A stretch of DNA of 64,000 nt. Source: Neopestalotiopsis rosae. Its lineage: Eukaryota > Ascomycota > Sordariomycetes > Amphisphaeriales > Sporocadaceae. Below, in pieces: positions 44,107 through 55,809 of this stretch. The DNA is taken from positions 1,674,001-1,738,000 of the forward strand of contig JALGAS010000008.1 of NCBI GenBank assembly GCA_023078685.1, read 5' to 3'. The notes under the pieces were generated by a model. The model did no database searches. It saw nothing but the letters and a program-made list of their open reading frames with translations, and was not told the DNA's origin. Each line of letters begins with the position of its first letter. Position 1 is the first letter of the stretch. The position numbers were made by a program, and so were the translations under genes.

Positions 44107-45977
44107 TGTGATTGATGATTTGGTAGGATATCAGGGTAAACGACTTGAGATTCTTGGAAAATGTATTCGAATTGTGGCTGAGTGATGATTGCTGATGGTG
44201 ATTTAATTCCTTGACTTGCCTACATCTGACGGTGCCTTTTATACACGAAGTCTGCTCACAATGGTTACACAGTATGAATTGGTTATAGACATCAATACTG
44301 TCGACAACTCATCCAAGGGATAGTTTCTTTCACCAGCGGTCAATGTTCTAGACTGTCATCATTCCAGACTCTGTCATATCGAGAACAGGTGACCTTCATC
44401 AGTTCATTGGCGTCGTCATTGCCAGGCGTGGCATCTACTTGGGGAAGAATCGTCGTATAATGGCTAGCTGAAAGCCAAACGCTATTCTGTAATTGGATTC
44501 GCGTTTATACTATGCAAAGGGGCGTTTTGGCCAGCTCGCTGTGATACGCTGTTCGTCGGCAGTCCCACAGTGGCGGTGGAAATGTGCCTCTGGGCCAGGC
44601 ACAGCGGGCAAGATGAAGCGCCAACCGGCGGTTGGGGAACGGGAGCGGGACTAACCGAGCCTGTGCTTCAGGGGCCCATCTGTCCCTTCGGCACATATTT
44701 CAAGGTCGCCCTTGACTCAAGTGCTCAAGTAGCGCTGCTTCTAGTGCCGAGCTGAACGCTACAGATGATCCAGGCCAACGCTCAATCCATGCATCAACCC
44801 ATGTCTACAATCAACATATACTGCTAATTGGCCAATTCAAATCCCTGCTCTCCGTACATAATTGCTCTATACCAGGGAGCTGTGCGCCAGTCAACCATCC
44901 GAAACGATTTCTATTGCTTGACTACTAAAATGGTCCGTGTAAACCGCTAACTTTTGTGAGATAGTGAAATATGATCTCATACACCAGGGTGTGCTTGAGC
45001 ACACCGACTAACGCCACGGCGTCCGGATGGACGTAGGGAGGCTCCCGGTGGTTGACCATGGCCAACCGAAGAAGCGTGCACCTTTTCAGAATTAGATATG
45101 AAGAACATCAATCAAGACAACACACAATTGACATGGTTTCAGCTGCATTGGATGATCTGTCACATTGGCAGCGGCGGGAGTGGAGGTGGCTAGACAGTTC
45201 ACCTGCACTACTCTAAGTGCCTAGTTGGACTCTATAGATGATCCAGACCGCATGTATCATCGACTTGCGACCGCCTCCTGGCCGAAGAATCAAACTTTGA
45301 ATTCACGAAGGCCTCACCCTCGGCTAATGATATGGTCAGCTTCACAGCCATATGCACAGGTAAGAGTGGAGGCGGTGAGACAGTTCAGCTTTGCCCATAC
45401 CATAACGCCGTGGTTCGCATTTGACAAGAACAAGAGAAATGCATGCACACCGTCGTCGTGGCTTAACCCGCCCGCTTTCAATAGAAACAGCGGCTTTTTT
45501 TCTTCTCGATATTAGAAGCTCAGGATTCCAACCACCCCCTTAGGCACATCGTCACTTATAGTCGAATGATCAGTTATGTTGCGAAGCCCATCTCCCTCTC
45601 AGTTTCATGAGACTGCCTCCTTCGAAACCATTGACAGTATACGCGAGTTTGGTTATCAAACTTGGAGCTCGACTATACCCACGGCCTAGCAACGAACGAG
45701 CCGCTAACACAAAAACAGCTGGGGTTGTGCCAACAAGATGATACGTGCCAAGTATACTTGCAATTATTGCAGATTGAAAATAATTAGGATATGTGACTGG
45801 AGCTTATTAAATCACTGGACGATGGCACTGCAAAAGGATATGCAAATCATAAAAACAGTATTATTATTTTTAGCATGGCATGTGGTCTCAACTGCCATCC
45901 AACATGAGTCATGCATCGCCATCACCCCCAGTACAGACAGTTGCACGCAATTGCAAACTGAGCACCAGATGCATGGT
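44107..45977. other. Long intergenic region, no supported gene
   Basis: About 1.9 kb. Short frames at 44505-44755 and 45225-45515 have no family content or proper starts. The left end is the promoter of the 151-residue gene; the right end is the 3' flank of the adhesin gene. Confidence 0.4.
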
Positions 45978-47411
45978 CTAGATCTCCGAGCCCCAAGGAG
46001 AATACGCAGGCGCGGTAGTGCCGTCGCACGAGTACTGCACAATGTATGGGCTGTTCTCGGTGCTAGAGTCCAAGAAAACGGTACCGTCAGGCGCAGCGAC
46101 GCTCAGCTGGAAGACGGCACTGCCCTGGCCCTGACCAAACAAGACGCGGATGGGGAGGTACTGGCCCTCGACCAGGTCGATCGTGGTGCTGCCGCTGCCG
46201 GGTCCGGACCCTTGGTGGTAAGGGACGACCAGGTTGGCGTTGGCGCGGGTCCAGCCGGCGTAGGCCGTGGGGCCCAGCCACAGCATGGCAATGTCGTCGA
46301 CGCCGGAAAAGGTAAAGGTGTAGGTGCCCGTGGCGACGGCAAAGAGGTAGCCCTTATGGTCGAGCGAAAAGTAGTCGGAGTAGAAGCTGGAGCTGCTGCC
46401 GTAGATGCTAATGGCCACGCCGCCCGAGGCGTCGATGCCGCCGACGGTGGAAGTCACGCCATTGACGTCGGGAGTCTGGGTCTTGTAGACTGCGGCATCA
46501 AAGTTGCTGTATGTGGCATCGTTGTTGTCGCCCTGGTCGTTGGGGTACTCGGCCCACTGCAGACCTTGGTTCTGGTAATTTGAGTCGTGTTAGCTTGTCA
46601 TTTCTCTCTCAATTTGATACATATTTGTTGCTGAAGTAGCACTCAATTGTAGGCATAGAGTCACCTCATTGCGAAGTTGGACTAGAAGTCACGTTCTCAA
46701 ATCACGTCAGAGAAGACGGGACTTTTGATACTCACATCACAGGACGAAGGTGTCGGGCAGACGATTTCAGTGGATGTCGATGTGGCCGTGACTGTCACAG
46801 TAGGTGTCGTCGTCGCCGAGGCAGCGACTTGAACAATACTAGTGGCAGTAGGGGTCACGGTGATGGTTGACGTGACAGTCGTGCTTGGGGTGGGGATCGA
46901 CAAGCAGCTGCAGGCAGTTGAGATCTGAGCGCTGGCAAAGGTGGCGACGCACGAAGGCAACGCGGAGGTGGACTTGGAAGTCGAGGTAGAGGTGGTGCTA
47001 GACTTGCTGGTCGTCTTATAACCACGCTTCTGCACTGCGGACAAGACGCATGTAGTGATCGTTTCAGAACTATTACTCGTTAGTGTTCATTCTTTAGCGC
47101 CCATATCAGGGTGATGACAGAACTTACGCAGTCTCAGTCACAGTCACTGCCAGAGCAGTGCTTGTATCGGTTCCGGTTGTCGTTGTAGTGGTTTCCGTGG
47201 TGAACACCGTCGAAGTCGCAGTGGCAGTGCTTGTGATAGTGGGGATCGACAAGTACGAGGAACAGAACGGGGTTGCCGACGAATATGTCGCCAGAGCCTT
47301 CACAACGGCATTGACAACAAGACATTCAACCTGCGAAATGATGTTGACGGGCGTGGCATTGACTGCTACGCCAGCCGCTGCGAGGAATGCTGTTGCGGTT
47401 CGGAAATGCAT
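45978..47411 (-). CDS. GLEYA-domain adhesin
   Basis: Exons 47411-47128, 47069-46736 and 46571-45978, with introns of 58 and 164 bases; 403 residues. The start ATG at 47411 gives a signal peptide (MHFRTATAFLAAAGVAVNATP); the frame before it has no ATG. Two Thr/Ser/Val-rich stretches flank short Cys-containing segments (CVLSAVQKRGYKT with a KR site; SCVATFASAQISTACSCLSIP). The C-terminal 195 residues form a GLEYA (PA14-like) lectin domain: NQGLQWAEYPN, the YLFAVATGTYTFTFSGVDDIAMLWLG core, then AGWTRANANL. GLEYA proteins are calcium-dependent sugar-binding surface adhesins. Here the lectin domain is at the C-terminus and no GPI signal follows, so it may be secreted or wall-trapped. Confidence 0.88.
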
Positions 47412-48688
47412 TTTGCGAGAAGAGACTGGCTTCAACTAAGCAGATGACTTGACGAAGGATCTTGTGGATATCCAAGAAAACCATGAAGGTGAGGGAAAGT
47501 GGTTGTATTTATCTGAAAGAGACATTGTCTAGACTCCCATTCCAAATTTTATTGATTCCTCCTTGCCGACCATGGAACAATCGAGACCCTCAATAATTCA
47601 TATTGGTCTTGATGGGTACTTCACATTGGGGTCAATGTCCGTCTCGTGGCTAGCTTGGATGAGCCTTCTTCCTGCTCAGTAACGGCTCATCTTCATAAGC
47701 CCCCGAGACAGGCCTCTAGCAAAGGCCAAGATGGTGATGCGAAGTCCGAGAGCTGACTTCAGCTCAACGAATAAGGTTGAAAAGCATTCCGGGAGGCAAA
47801 ATCTGCACGCACCCAGTATTATGGGAATAGATCGTCGTTGAACCCGCGGTCGGAACCTATTCTGGCCGGAAGAAACCTCGACCTTGCCATATGTAGAAGC
47901 AATAGTGCCTTTGTTGTAATGCACGTAGACCGGAAGAAGTCTAGCCATGCAAATGTGGAGTAGCTGAAGCACGGAAAAGCTGGGGAAGCGGGAAAAGCTG
48001 TTAGCTGAATGCGGGGCCGGCGGCATTGTCCACACCTTGTTGACAGCTGGGATGAACCCTTGCCAAGCCGCAACGGACGACTTTTCTGGCCCCCATACCG
48101 ACAGCTATCGCATACCATCGAATTGTTTGTTTCTAGATGTCAAGAAACTTAGGTTTCACAGCGGCATAGTCCACCATCCTGCCCTATTACTTCGCGGCAC
48201 CGCCCAATTTCTGCTTCGTGAGCGCATCGCGGTACGGGACTTAGGAGTATAAGGCCGTTAATTCAGCAGGTGGCCGCGTGTGGTATTGTTCAAAGCAGGG
48301 GATGACCTATGAAGGATCGCCTACAATCCGCAGTACAGTTCATCTCTCAGACTTCAGCGCATTCATCTCTGTATCTTAACAGTTGGTATTATAGGTGTAT
48401 AGCCACATTTCTTGGCGTGGCGCAATTGACCAACCAAACGATTATATTCTAGGAAAATCGGGCCCGAATGCGTTGCTCTTTTCAATGTTAAACCTTTATG
48501 GCATATTCCGAATAGCTTCAAACTGGGATGCACTTAGCTCAATGATTAAAGCCGCCGTTACAATTAGAGAGAGCCCAAATTAACCACTTTTTACGCTAAT
48601 ATATAGCTTTCGCAGCGTTGCGAAGGCGTGTTTTTGTGAACTGCTTTTACGCCACAGCTTAGTCCCGATTGGCATTAGAGGTAGGTGG
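47412..48688. other. Intergenic, nothing recognised
   Basis: The left end holds the adhesin promoter, with a TATA-like ATAAATA about 95 bases before its ATG. Small frames at 47676-48583 show no family content. Confidence 0.4.
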
Positions 48689-48760
48689 GCTCACGGTCTT
48701 GTTGCTACTCACGGTCTTGCTGCTGCTCACGGTCTTGCTGCTGCTCACGGTCTTGCTGTT
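48689..48760 (+). repeat. Tandem repeat, 18 bp x 4
   Basis: Four head-to-tail copies of GCTCACGGTCTTGCTGCT with one to three changes, directly followed by an ATAATAATAA run. The period is a multiple of three, but no open gene covers it; it may be minisatellite or a scrap of a repeat-coding gene. Confidence 0.85.
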
Positions 48761-49338
48761 ATAATAATAATTTTTTGCGTAAGCCAAAAAAATCTAGATG
48801 ACCTCCAAGTCAGCTAGTAACTACTCATCTCACTAATTCTCTCTTTCTTTTGCACTCGGGGATATAATGGCATAGTTTCAGCAGGGTCCGAGCTCGGTAC
48901 TAAGTACCAGGCTTTTTCAGCCAGGAAGCTGTCAGCTCCACGTCGTCCAACGTGCAGAACTTAGAGTTCTCCCCCACGTAAACGCAATCACAAATATTGT
49001 TTGTAATATTTTGACTTTTAAATACATACGACCATAGGTACTAGAGAACTCGGCATCCCGTCCGCTCTGCCCTAGATAAACTAGTAACCGCTGGATTAGT
49101 ACTCAGATCGGTGACGGCTGGGGAATCCCCGGTGTTGTATGTTTTTGTCAATCGTATTCTTTTTTCTCTATTGACTGAGACCTAGTTTACTTTCCTCTCT
49201 GTGTATGACTCTTCCGCAGAAAGGTTTCGTCTCCAAAGACCTTTTTGCTGAATCTACTATGGCCACTGATCTCAGAGAAGGCCCATCTCGCGCAAACGCA
49301 GGTAGGCTCGGCTGAATGGTTCTCATTATCGTGTGATT
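48761..49338. other. Intergenic, nothing recognised
   Basis: Spacer between the tandem repeat and the NLR relic; no coding content supported. Confidence 0.4.
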
Positions 49339-50830
49339 CTATCTGAGGCATGACGTAATATACACGGTCATCGGATAGCTCTCAACAGTTATATCCGAGT
49401 TCATATTGCCAGTGGCAGATGCCGCCTTGTCGAGTCCCCGTGTCGTGCAGCTGCTTGGAATAGGCTCAGTAGCCTCTTCTTGCCCGCTGGGAGTAATCTC
49501 GCTGTTATGCGAGCTAGCTGTGTCCCCCGTATCCTCGTAATTGGATATATCGTACATTATATGAGGGTGGTCAGGCTTGGCTGTGTCTAAAGTTCCAAGT
49601 CTGGCATCTTCGCGGATCAAGGGAATAGTTTTGGTACAGCTGGACTATGCACCAATTCCGATTTCCTCATGTACAAGGCGTTGTAGCTGTAAAGTCTCGT
49701 TCAAATTCCATTCCAGACAGATGCCTTGGTAGAGTTTCCGGCGCTCCTCACAAGATTTGTAAGGGATTCTAGACTGAGCGAGAGGATGATGGAAATCGTT
49801 CCAAAAAACGAAGATAAACAGTAGGCCGAATACACTGAACGATGTGTGAAAGGGGCTAAAAGTTGTCTGGAATGAGACTAGTAAGAAGCTGTTGGAAGAG
49901 TCGCCTATCTGTAATGATGAACCATACATGGCTAGAGCATAGGCATTGCTCCTCGGTATTATTGGGCTTACGTATCCATTTTGAGTCTCTGGGTTCGACT
50001 TCGATGCTTCTAGCTGCATCTCCAGGTGCTCTATGAAGCGCTTCCAAAATGCTCGCGGACCAATACTCGACGTCTCCTTGCTACTGGTCATCTGTAAGTC
50101 ACCTGAATCGACGACCCAAATCCGTACTGTTTGATCGTCTGACGCCGAGGCCACCTGTCGGCCGTCTGGTGAAAATGCCAACTACCGAATTAAGGGATCC
50201 GTATAGTCCGCCAGTGTCTGCTGTAGTGCGCCCCAATATTCTTTGGTTCGCGGCTTGAAAACAACCCAACCAGGCATTTGGTTCTGGAATAGTCTCCAAA
50301 TCACATTCTTTGGAGGGCAGAAAACAAGCGCTGCAGCATATGTTCGAAGTGAATCTTGGCTAATTGCGGTTCCGTAGTACTGTGCAAATCGTAGTGCATC
50401 ATCGTTTACAAGCACGGCTAGAGGCTCGTTTCGTAGAGTTTCCTGACAATGTCAGATGATTTTTGCCATGCCAATAAGAAAAAGCACTCACCTTTGTATA
50501 CATCGAAACCTTTGACAGTACGGACATGCTCACTGGGGCACAAATCAAACTCAAAGCTTCTAACCAATAAAGATAATTTTGCTCCAAGAGGCTGCGGATA
50601 GATTCCACGTGATCATTTTGCAACTCCCCGTCGGTCAGGTGGTCCATCCAACAGACGCAAGAATATTGTATCGATACCCATGGACCCAGCGATGCAAGTG
50701 GAATTTCCTCGACAGAGATGCATGGCTTCCGAAGATTGCATAAGTTATGTTTTGATGAAGACCACCCAAGAGTGCTGTGATTGATGCTTTGGAAACGGAT
50801 TGCGTGCTAGCCCTGGATAATATCGGATTA
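49339..50830 (-). pseudogene. Relic of a NACHT-WD40 (NLR-type) gene joined to a membrane-protein fragment
   Basis: From about 50830 downward the minus strand reads the linker that follows NACHT domains in fungal STAND proteins (YSCVCWMDHL, QNYLYWLEALSLI). A 52-base intron (GTGAGT...TGTCAG) follows, then RFAQYYGTAISQDSLRTYAAALVFCP, WGALQQTLADYTDPLIR, an in-frame TAG, and one WD40 repeat (LAFSPDGRQVASASDDQTVRIW). The NACHT domain and the remaining WD repeats are missing. In the same frame, a different tract follows (49645-50090) with a membrane-like segment (FSVFGLLFIFVFW) and SRIPYKSCEERRKLYQGICLEWNLN. After another TAG it continues as TIPLIREDARLGT. Two broken gene pieces probably abut here. 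Confidence 0.7.
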
Positions 50831-51338
50831 TTTTAAATGGCGTTTTTTATCCTTTTTTTGATTTTATTATCAAGGCTTTAAAGCGTTGCGCTTATTTACT
50901 TTAACTGAGGAGCTTCGGCGCTTACGGTACCTTCTTTTAATAAAGCTATTTGTTACGTACCCGGTAGACTTGGCTGGTGGGCTGCACCCATGGGCATGCA
51001 TTCGTATTGAATTGTAAGCTGGGGAACAAAAGGATAAACCAGTTCCCAGCTGCAGAAGTGATATCTATCTACGCACGGCCGGATGAACAGTCGGCCCGGT
51101 TATGACCAGTATCAGAACCATGGTTTACCATGACTCTATTATTAGTTTTTGCAAAAATTTATTAAAGGCTACTACTGCGATATTTTCGAATCGTACTTGA
51201 ACGCTTGCTTGTGCTTGAGGTATATAATTATCCGATCACACCTTAAAAGATTATTTAAGATTTATTATCGCAATAATAACATGTCTGAACAACAAAGTCC
51301 ACTACTTATATTATAGGTAATGAAATGATAAATGCTAT
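50831..51338. other. AT-rich intergenic region
   Basis: AT-rich with poly-T and TATTA runs, perhaps an old mutated repeat; no TIR or coding motif found. Confidence 0.35.
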
Positions 51339-53158
51339 TTAGACTGAAATAGTAATGGTTGCGTTATTACCTGGGGTTCGGGGGAAAAACTCAAAGGTAA
51401 TATCAGCTGGTGAATTTCCCGCGAGGATGTTGCTTAGCACCGATGCTTGCAATGTCACCGTGGTATCTGTGAAAGAATAGTCTCCCGTCTGGAAATGATG
51501 AGTAATGGTCTCAGACGAGAAAGAATGAAGGAAGGGAACAGCAAAGCAAGAGAGGGGGAGCGGAGGAAACTTACAAGGCGGGCTTGTTGGAGAGGGCCCA
51601 GCCATTGGGTCCAGTCATCTCCAAGATAGGTTCCATTTGTATAAGTACCTCTAACAGAAGCAATCTGTGGTCGGCCAGCCCAGGTGATTGGTATAACAAG
51701 GTCCTGTTCTGCAGAGGCGGCTGTGACTTGGAATGTATTGAAACCAAGAGTGGGGGCAGTCCATTCGTAGGCTTGCAGTTGTAGGTCCGCTCCTTTGTCA
51801 AAGTGTAAAGTGAGATTTGCTTTCAGTCCAGGCCTTTGTCCGGCAGAGAAGAGGGTCTGGAGGAAAGACAGCTTGAAAATTAGGGAGCTTGTATTTGTGG
51901 AGAAATCGGAGCCGGAGACTAATTTGTCATACTTCCCTTCTGGTACAGTTGTAACACCTATATCTAACAGCGAATTGCCGTTGAAAAGGAATGGCAGCAC
52001 CATATCGGTCACTGCGTCGCCTTCGTGGTGCCACAGGAAAGCTGAGCTCCACTGCGATATCGCGCCCGAGTCTTCACTGCTGTCAGGCAAGGCGTTTGTA
52101 ATCCCGTCCGACGCCGTCATAATGATATCCAAGACGGTGTTGTCCGGCCATGGAGATAGGGAATCAACAGCGAAGCTTCCCCCGGCATCCCAGAGCATGG
52201 TGGCAGCACCGTACTTGTGTGCAGTTCTGACGACGAAGTCGTACCACTTCCACCGTGCAGCTGTCTCAGTCGTGGCTGGCGAGACCGCGTACTCACCAAT
52301 GATCATCGGATAGTCAGTAAAGTTTCCATGAGCCCACTCCATATCGTTTGCTATGTTCTCCTTGTCGGCGTCCGTTCCCCAAATGGTGCGACCCCAGGCT
52401 GTAGCGGAAAAGTCCCACGGGCCGTAATAATGGTACGTGAGTGCGATCGGATTGGTATTGTTTGGAGGCGGCTTCCAATACGAGACCATGTTTGTATAGG
52501 CATCGCCCATGCCTCCAAGCACCACTACTCGCTGGCTATTCCAGCCACCGGCATCATTGATGGCCCTAACCATCGTCGCCTGCAAGTCGTTCAGGAAGGC
52601 GGCATCCTCGGCGGTGCTGCCACTCGGCTCGTTCAGAGCCTCAAAGGCTACCGTCAGCGGCTTGCAGGCCAGTTTTGTACCGATCTGGTACCACATGCGA
52701 TAGAACTTTTCTTGCATTTGTGTTTTGTTTGCCCCAGCGGCCGATGGGTCAAGCCACGACCAGGAGTCATGATGACTATTGACCATGGCATAGAGACCAT
52801 TGGATGTTATCATATCCACAACATCAGACACACGCTGCAACCACAAAGGGTCAACAGTGTAGTCGGGGCCATCCGTGGTGAAGTGGTAGGCGTATGTGAC
52901 TGGGAGACGGATGCCTCTGAAGCCGTGACGTTTTACGTTGGTGAAAGTCGAGTTGACCAGTAGGGGCTGGCCCCAGGAAGTCTCATCCGGTGTAGCATCC
53001 ATGGTATTCCCCGGGTTCCAACCAGGAGAGATATTTTTGACAAACTCATCGGCGGTAATGGGCTGTGCTGCTCCAGTGCAAGACACGGCTGACACTGATG
53101 CGGCGCCGCCCATGGCCGCTTTGGCGGCCATGGCTAAGTTGAGAGTACTTCGTCTCAT
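51339..53158 (-). CDS. GH5 endo-beta-glucanase with C-terminal X2-like module
   Basis: Exons 53158-51575 and 51488-51339, with an 86-base intron (GTAAGT...TTCCAG); 577 residues. The signal peptide region MRRSTLNLAMAAKAAMGGAASVSAVSC precedes a GH5 (beta/alpha)8 barrel: SPGWNPGNTMDATPDETSWGQP, GFRGIRLPVTYAYH, NSHHDSW. The acid/base Glu lies in FEALNEPSG and the nucleophile Glu in MIIGEYAVS. After the barrel (about residue 360) comes a beta-sandwich, and the last 70 residues (YSFTDTTVTLQASVLSNILAGNSPADITFEF) match the X2-type module fold. Without splicing, the module would be lost. It cuts internal beta-1,4-glucan or xyloglucan bonds outside the cell. No CBM1 is present. First gene of a wall-degrading cluster. 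Confidence 0.93.
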
Positions 53159-53226
53159 GAATGCGACTTATTACAAAGAAGGTGGTGATAGAGGACATGG
53201 TGTTACGGTGCGTACAAGTTCATGGT

Positions 53227-53233
53227 TATATAA
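53227..53233 (-). promoter_or_regulatory. TATA box of the GH5 gene
   Basis: TATATAA on the minus strand, about 70 bases before the ATG. Confidence 0.5.
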
Positions 53234-53475
53234 AACCTGAATATAGCGCGAATTGGAGCAATTACCGGATGGGGGCATTCTCCTGAGTCGGATGCTCTCC
53301 AAGACGATCTCTGGCTCAAACCTCCGGCTTCCAAAAACGGAACTCAATATTGTCGACCATATTCGTACATGAATTACCAGCGCAAACGATTACCAGGTTA
53401 CATCAGCATAAAATACAGTGTCACTCATGGCACTCAAGGACACTGTTCAAGCAATGTCGTTTAAAATGAAAGCCG

Positions 53476-53482
53476 TTTAGCC
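53476..53482 (-). promoter_or_regulatory. XlnR/XYR1-type site upstream of GH5
   Basis: GGCTAAA, the core recognised by the xylanase regulator of Aspergillus and Trichoderma, about 320 bases before the GH5 start. A seven-base match alone is weak. Confidence 0.35.
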
Positions 53483-54454
53483 GATGTCATGCCTCCATAT
53501 TTAATTGTGGCATGGCATGTCCTTGTGTTCATAATACATTGGTTTCTATTTATTATCTAGGTATGCGAAGTACTTTGCTCAAGCTAAGGGGCAAGCCAGC
53601 ATGGTGCTCTGCAGAAACGATACCAACGTGAGTACCTATACAGTAACGTTGAAGATCGACCAGGAGCAGCGAGGGTACTTGTAAGCCCAGCGCGTTGGGG
53701 ATGACCAGCTTGGCTTCCCAGCTAGGGTCGGGGATGAAAGCGGCTGTGAAAACTTGTCGGTTGACCTGGTGCTCATGCTCAGCGCAGGGAACATTAGACG
53801 GAGGCCATAAGCCGGCCGTGAAACGCAGTTGTATCCCAAATAACTAGTGCTCTTTGCAATGGTCGTTAACGTGGACGAAGGCTAGCACGTGCAAATCTGA
53901 GTCGGTACAGGGATCTCCAGAAACGCACTTGGTCAAGTTGCTTCCAGATTGGCATTGCCCGGAAGTCGTGAATTCTCCGCCGACCTAGTGTGGTGTGTTC
54001 TGCGCCCCAACAGTACAGTAGTATTATGCACATAGTAATTAAGTGCGACGTCATTTTTCTTCTTGTCGCAGATCCCCGGTACTTTTTGCGGAAAGAAAGT
54101 TCCTGCGACGAAAATGGCTAACCTAGCAGATACCTCTAAGCGCACCAACGACAAGGGCTCGCTTACTCCCAGGCTTCCAATAGATGCACGGGGCCCGTGG
54201 GATTTGTGTGAGCGCTCACCACTACAGCCAAAACCACCGTACAAGACCACCTATTGCACTCACCACCCGCTGTATTATACCACTAAATGCACTGCACTAC
54301 AATTACAATGCATCACAATTGCGATGTACCATTAATCGCGCTGCTCCATTGATTGCACTGCACCCGATATACTTGGCTTCGCACTAAGCCCTGCATCGGG
54401 TGCTGGCAAGCGACTGCATCGTTGGTTCTGGTGGTCAAGTACAGTGGGTGGTCC

Positions 54455-54685
54455 AGTATAGTGGGTGGTATAGCGCAGCGCCGGAACTAGAAATACAGCG
54501 CACCACCACGAATAATGCTCAAAATCACAATCTCTTCGACTACGGCCGCCATACCTGGTAGAGTTAATTGAGAAGACTCAGATTGAGAGATACAATGATA
54601 AAAAATATAGTTATTACGGCAAATTAGTAATTACACTTATGGCGAGCAAGAAAACAGGATGCGCAGCTCCCGGGAGAGGAGCGCG
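54455..54685 (+). repeat. Diverged direct repeat, copy 1
   Basis: Shares an ordered series of blocks with 54895-55150: GTGGT(A/G)TAGCGC, GCGCC(G/A)GAAC, AAATA(C/T)AGCGCAC, CACAAT(C/T)TCTTCGAC, then a GGCGAG(C/G)AAGA block and CAGCTCC. Most differences are transitions, as expected from RIP. Confidence 0.7.
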
Positions 54686-54894
54686 TGCATAATTAGCACA
54701 CGCCCCGTTCATGTATTGGGAGCTATATGGACTGCCTATTGAGCTTCCACCTGAATCAACGAGGCAGCTGCTTCCCAACTCCAGATGTAGGCCTAGAAAC
54801 TACGCTATTACCAAAAACAATTTCGTCGGGTATAGCATAATTGTATTTCAGTGCAATGATTGAAACGCAAGCAGTGATATTATATACTGGGTGA

Positions 54895-55150
54895 TTTAGC
54901 GCAGTAGGTGGTGTAGCGCGGCGCCAGAACCAAAGGTATAGTGTCAGGACTAAAAATATAGCGCACTACCGCAAATAATACTCAGCACCACAATTTCTTC
55001 GACCTCGCCCACTGCACTTCGTAAAAGTGGCTAAAGAAATTTATGATGAGATATATAATGATTGATAGTGTGGCTATCATGACGAATTGGTTATCGCACT
55101 TGCGGCGAGGAAGATAGCAAGATATGCAGCTCCTGGAGCATACATGCTTA
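54895..55150 (+). repeat. Diverged direct repeat, copy 2
   Basis: Second copy of the unit at 54455-54685, about 440 bases downstream and in the same orientation, with a short internal duplication after GCGCCAGAACC. Confidence 0.7.
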
Positions 55151-55809
55151 GATGATTGGCATTGGGCTCGCGCAGATACCATGGAGCCCTACTTCTGCTC
55201 GCGTTGACCCAGCAATTATCACTTTGTTTTGAGATTTATGATTCTGCAAAGATGAGCAGTTGAGAATGTATTAGCTAGAATAACACGGGCACTGTTGTGT
55301 CCAGTCGAGCCTCGAGTGTATAACGATGTAGCTATCTCACGGCAAGTCTCTATCTGCGATTTTCCCGTTCTCGGATTTCATCGCAAGGAAAGCTTGCACC
55401 TATACTTCGAATTAGCTAGAAACCGGGTCAAGTGTGATTATATAGTGTACCTCTGGTTTCGGCGATTTATAGGCAATGGTTATTATCAATAACGTGTCAT
55501 ATGAGTAATACCGTCTAACCAGCACTTTTATACGCCACAACTCAACTTATCCCATGGCAATTTCGTTCACTCAATCTAGTTGTCATTCATCCACATGTGA
55601 AAATTCACGAGGGTCCGAAGCCATCATTTCATGGGCAAATGTGAACAAAGTCCAGCTCCGGATATAGAAAATGCACGACATGGCTCGAGGAGAATCGTCA
55701 ATTTCAGGTAATATGAACGTTGAAATAACATGAATATACGAGGACCGCTTCCAAATTCCTGGTGAGGACTCATAAGCGCTCGGCAAGCACGACCACTTGC
55801 GACTGGGTC

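Larger units (their letters stand above)
53159..55809. other. Long intergenic region with diverged repeats
   Basis: No supported gene. It holds the GH5 promoter at the left and, at 54455-55150, two diverged direct copies of one sequence (listed separately). Frames at 53636-54387 have no family content. Confidence 0.5.

Noticed and set aside
45738..46583. Plus-strand frame of 281 codons
   Set aside because: Mostly antisense of the GLEYA domain exon; the Gly/Val-rich product has no family resemblance.
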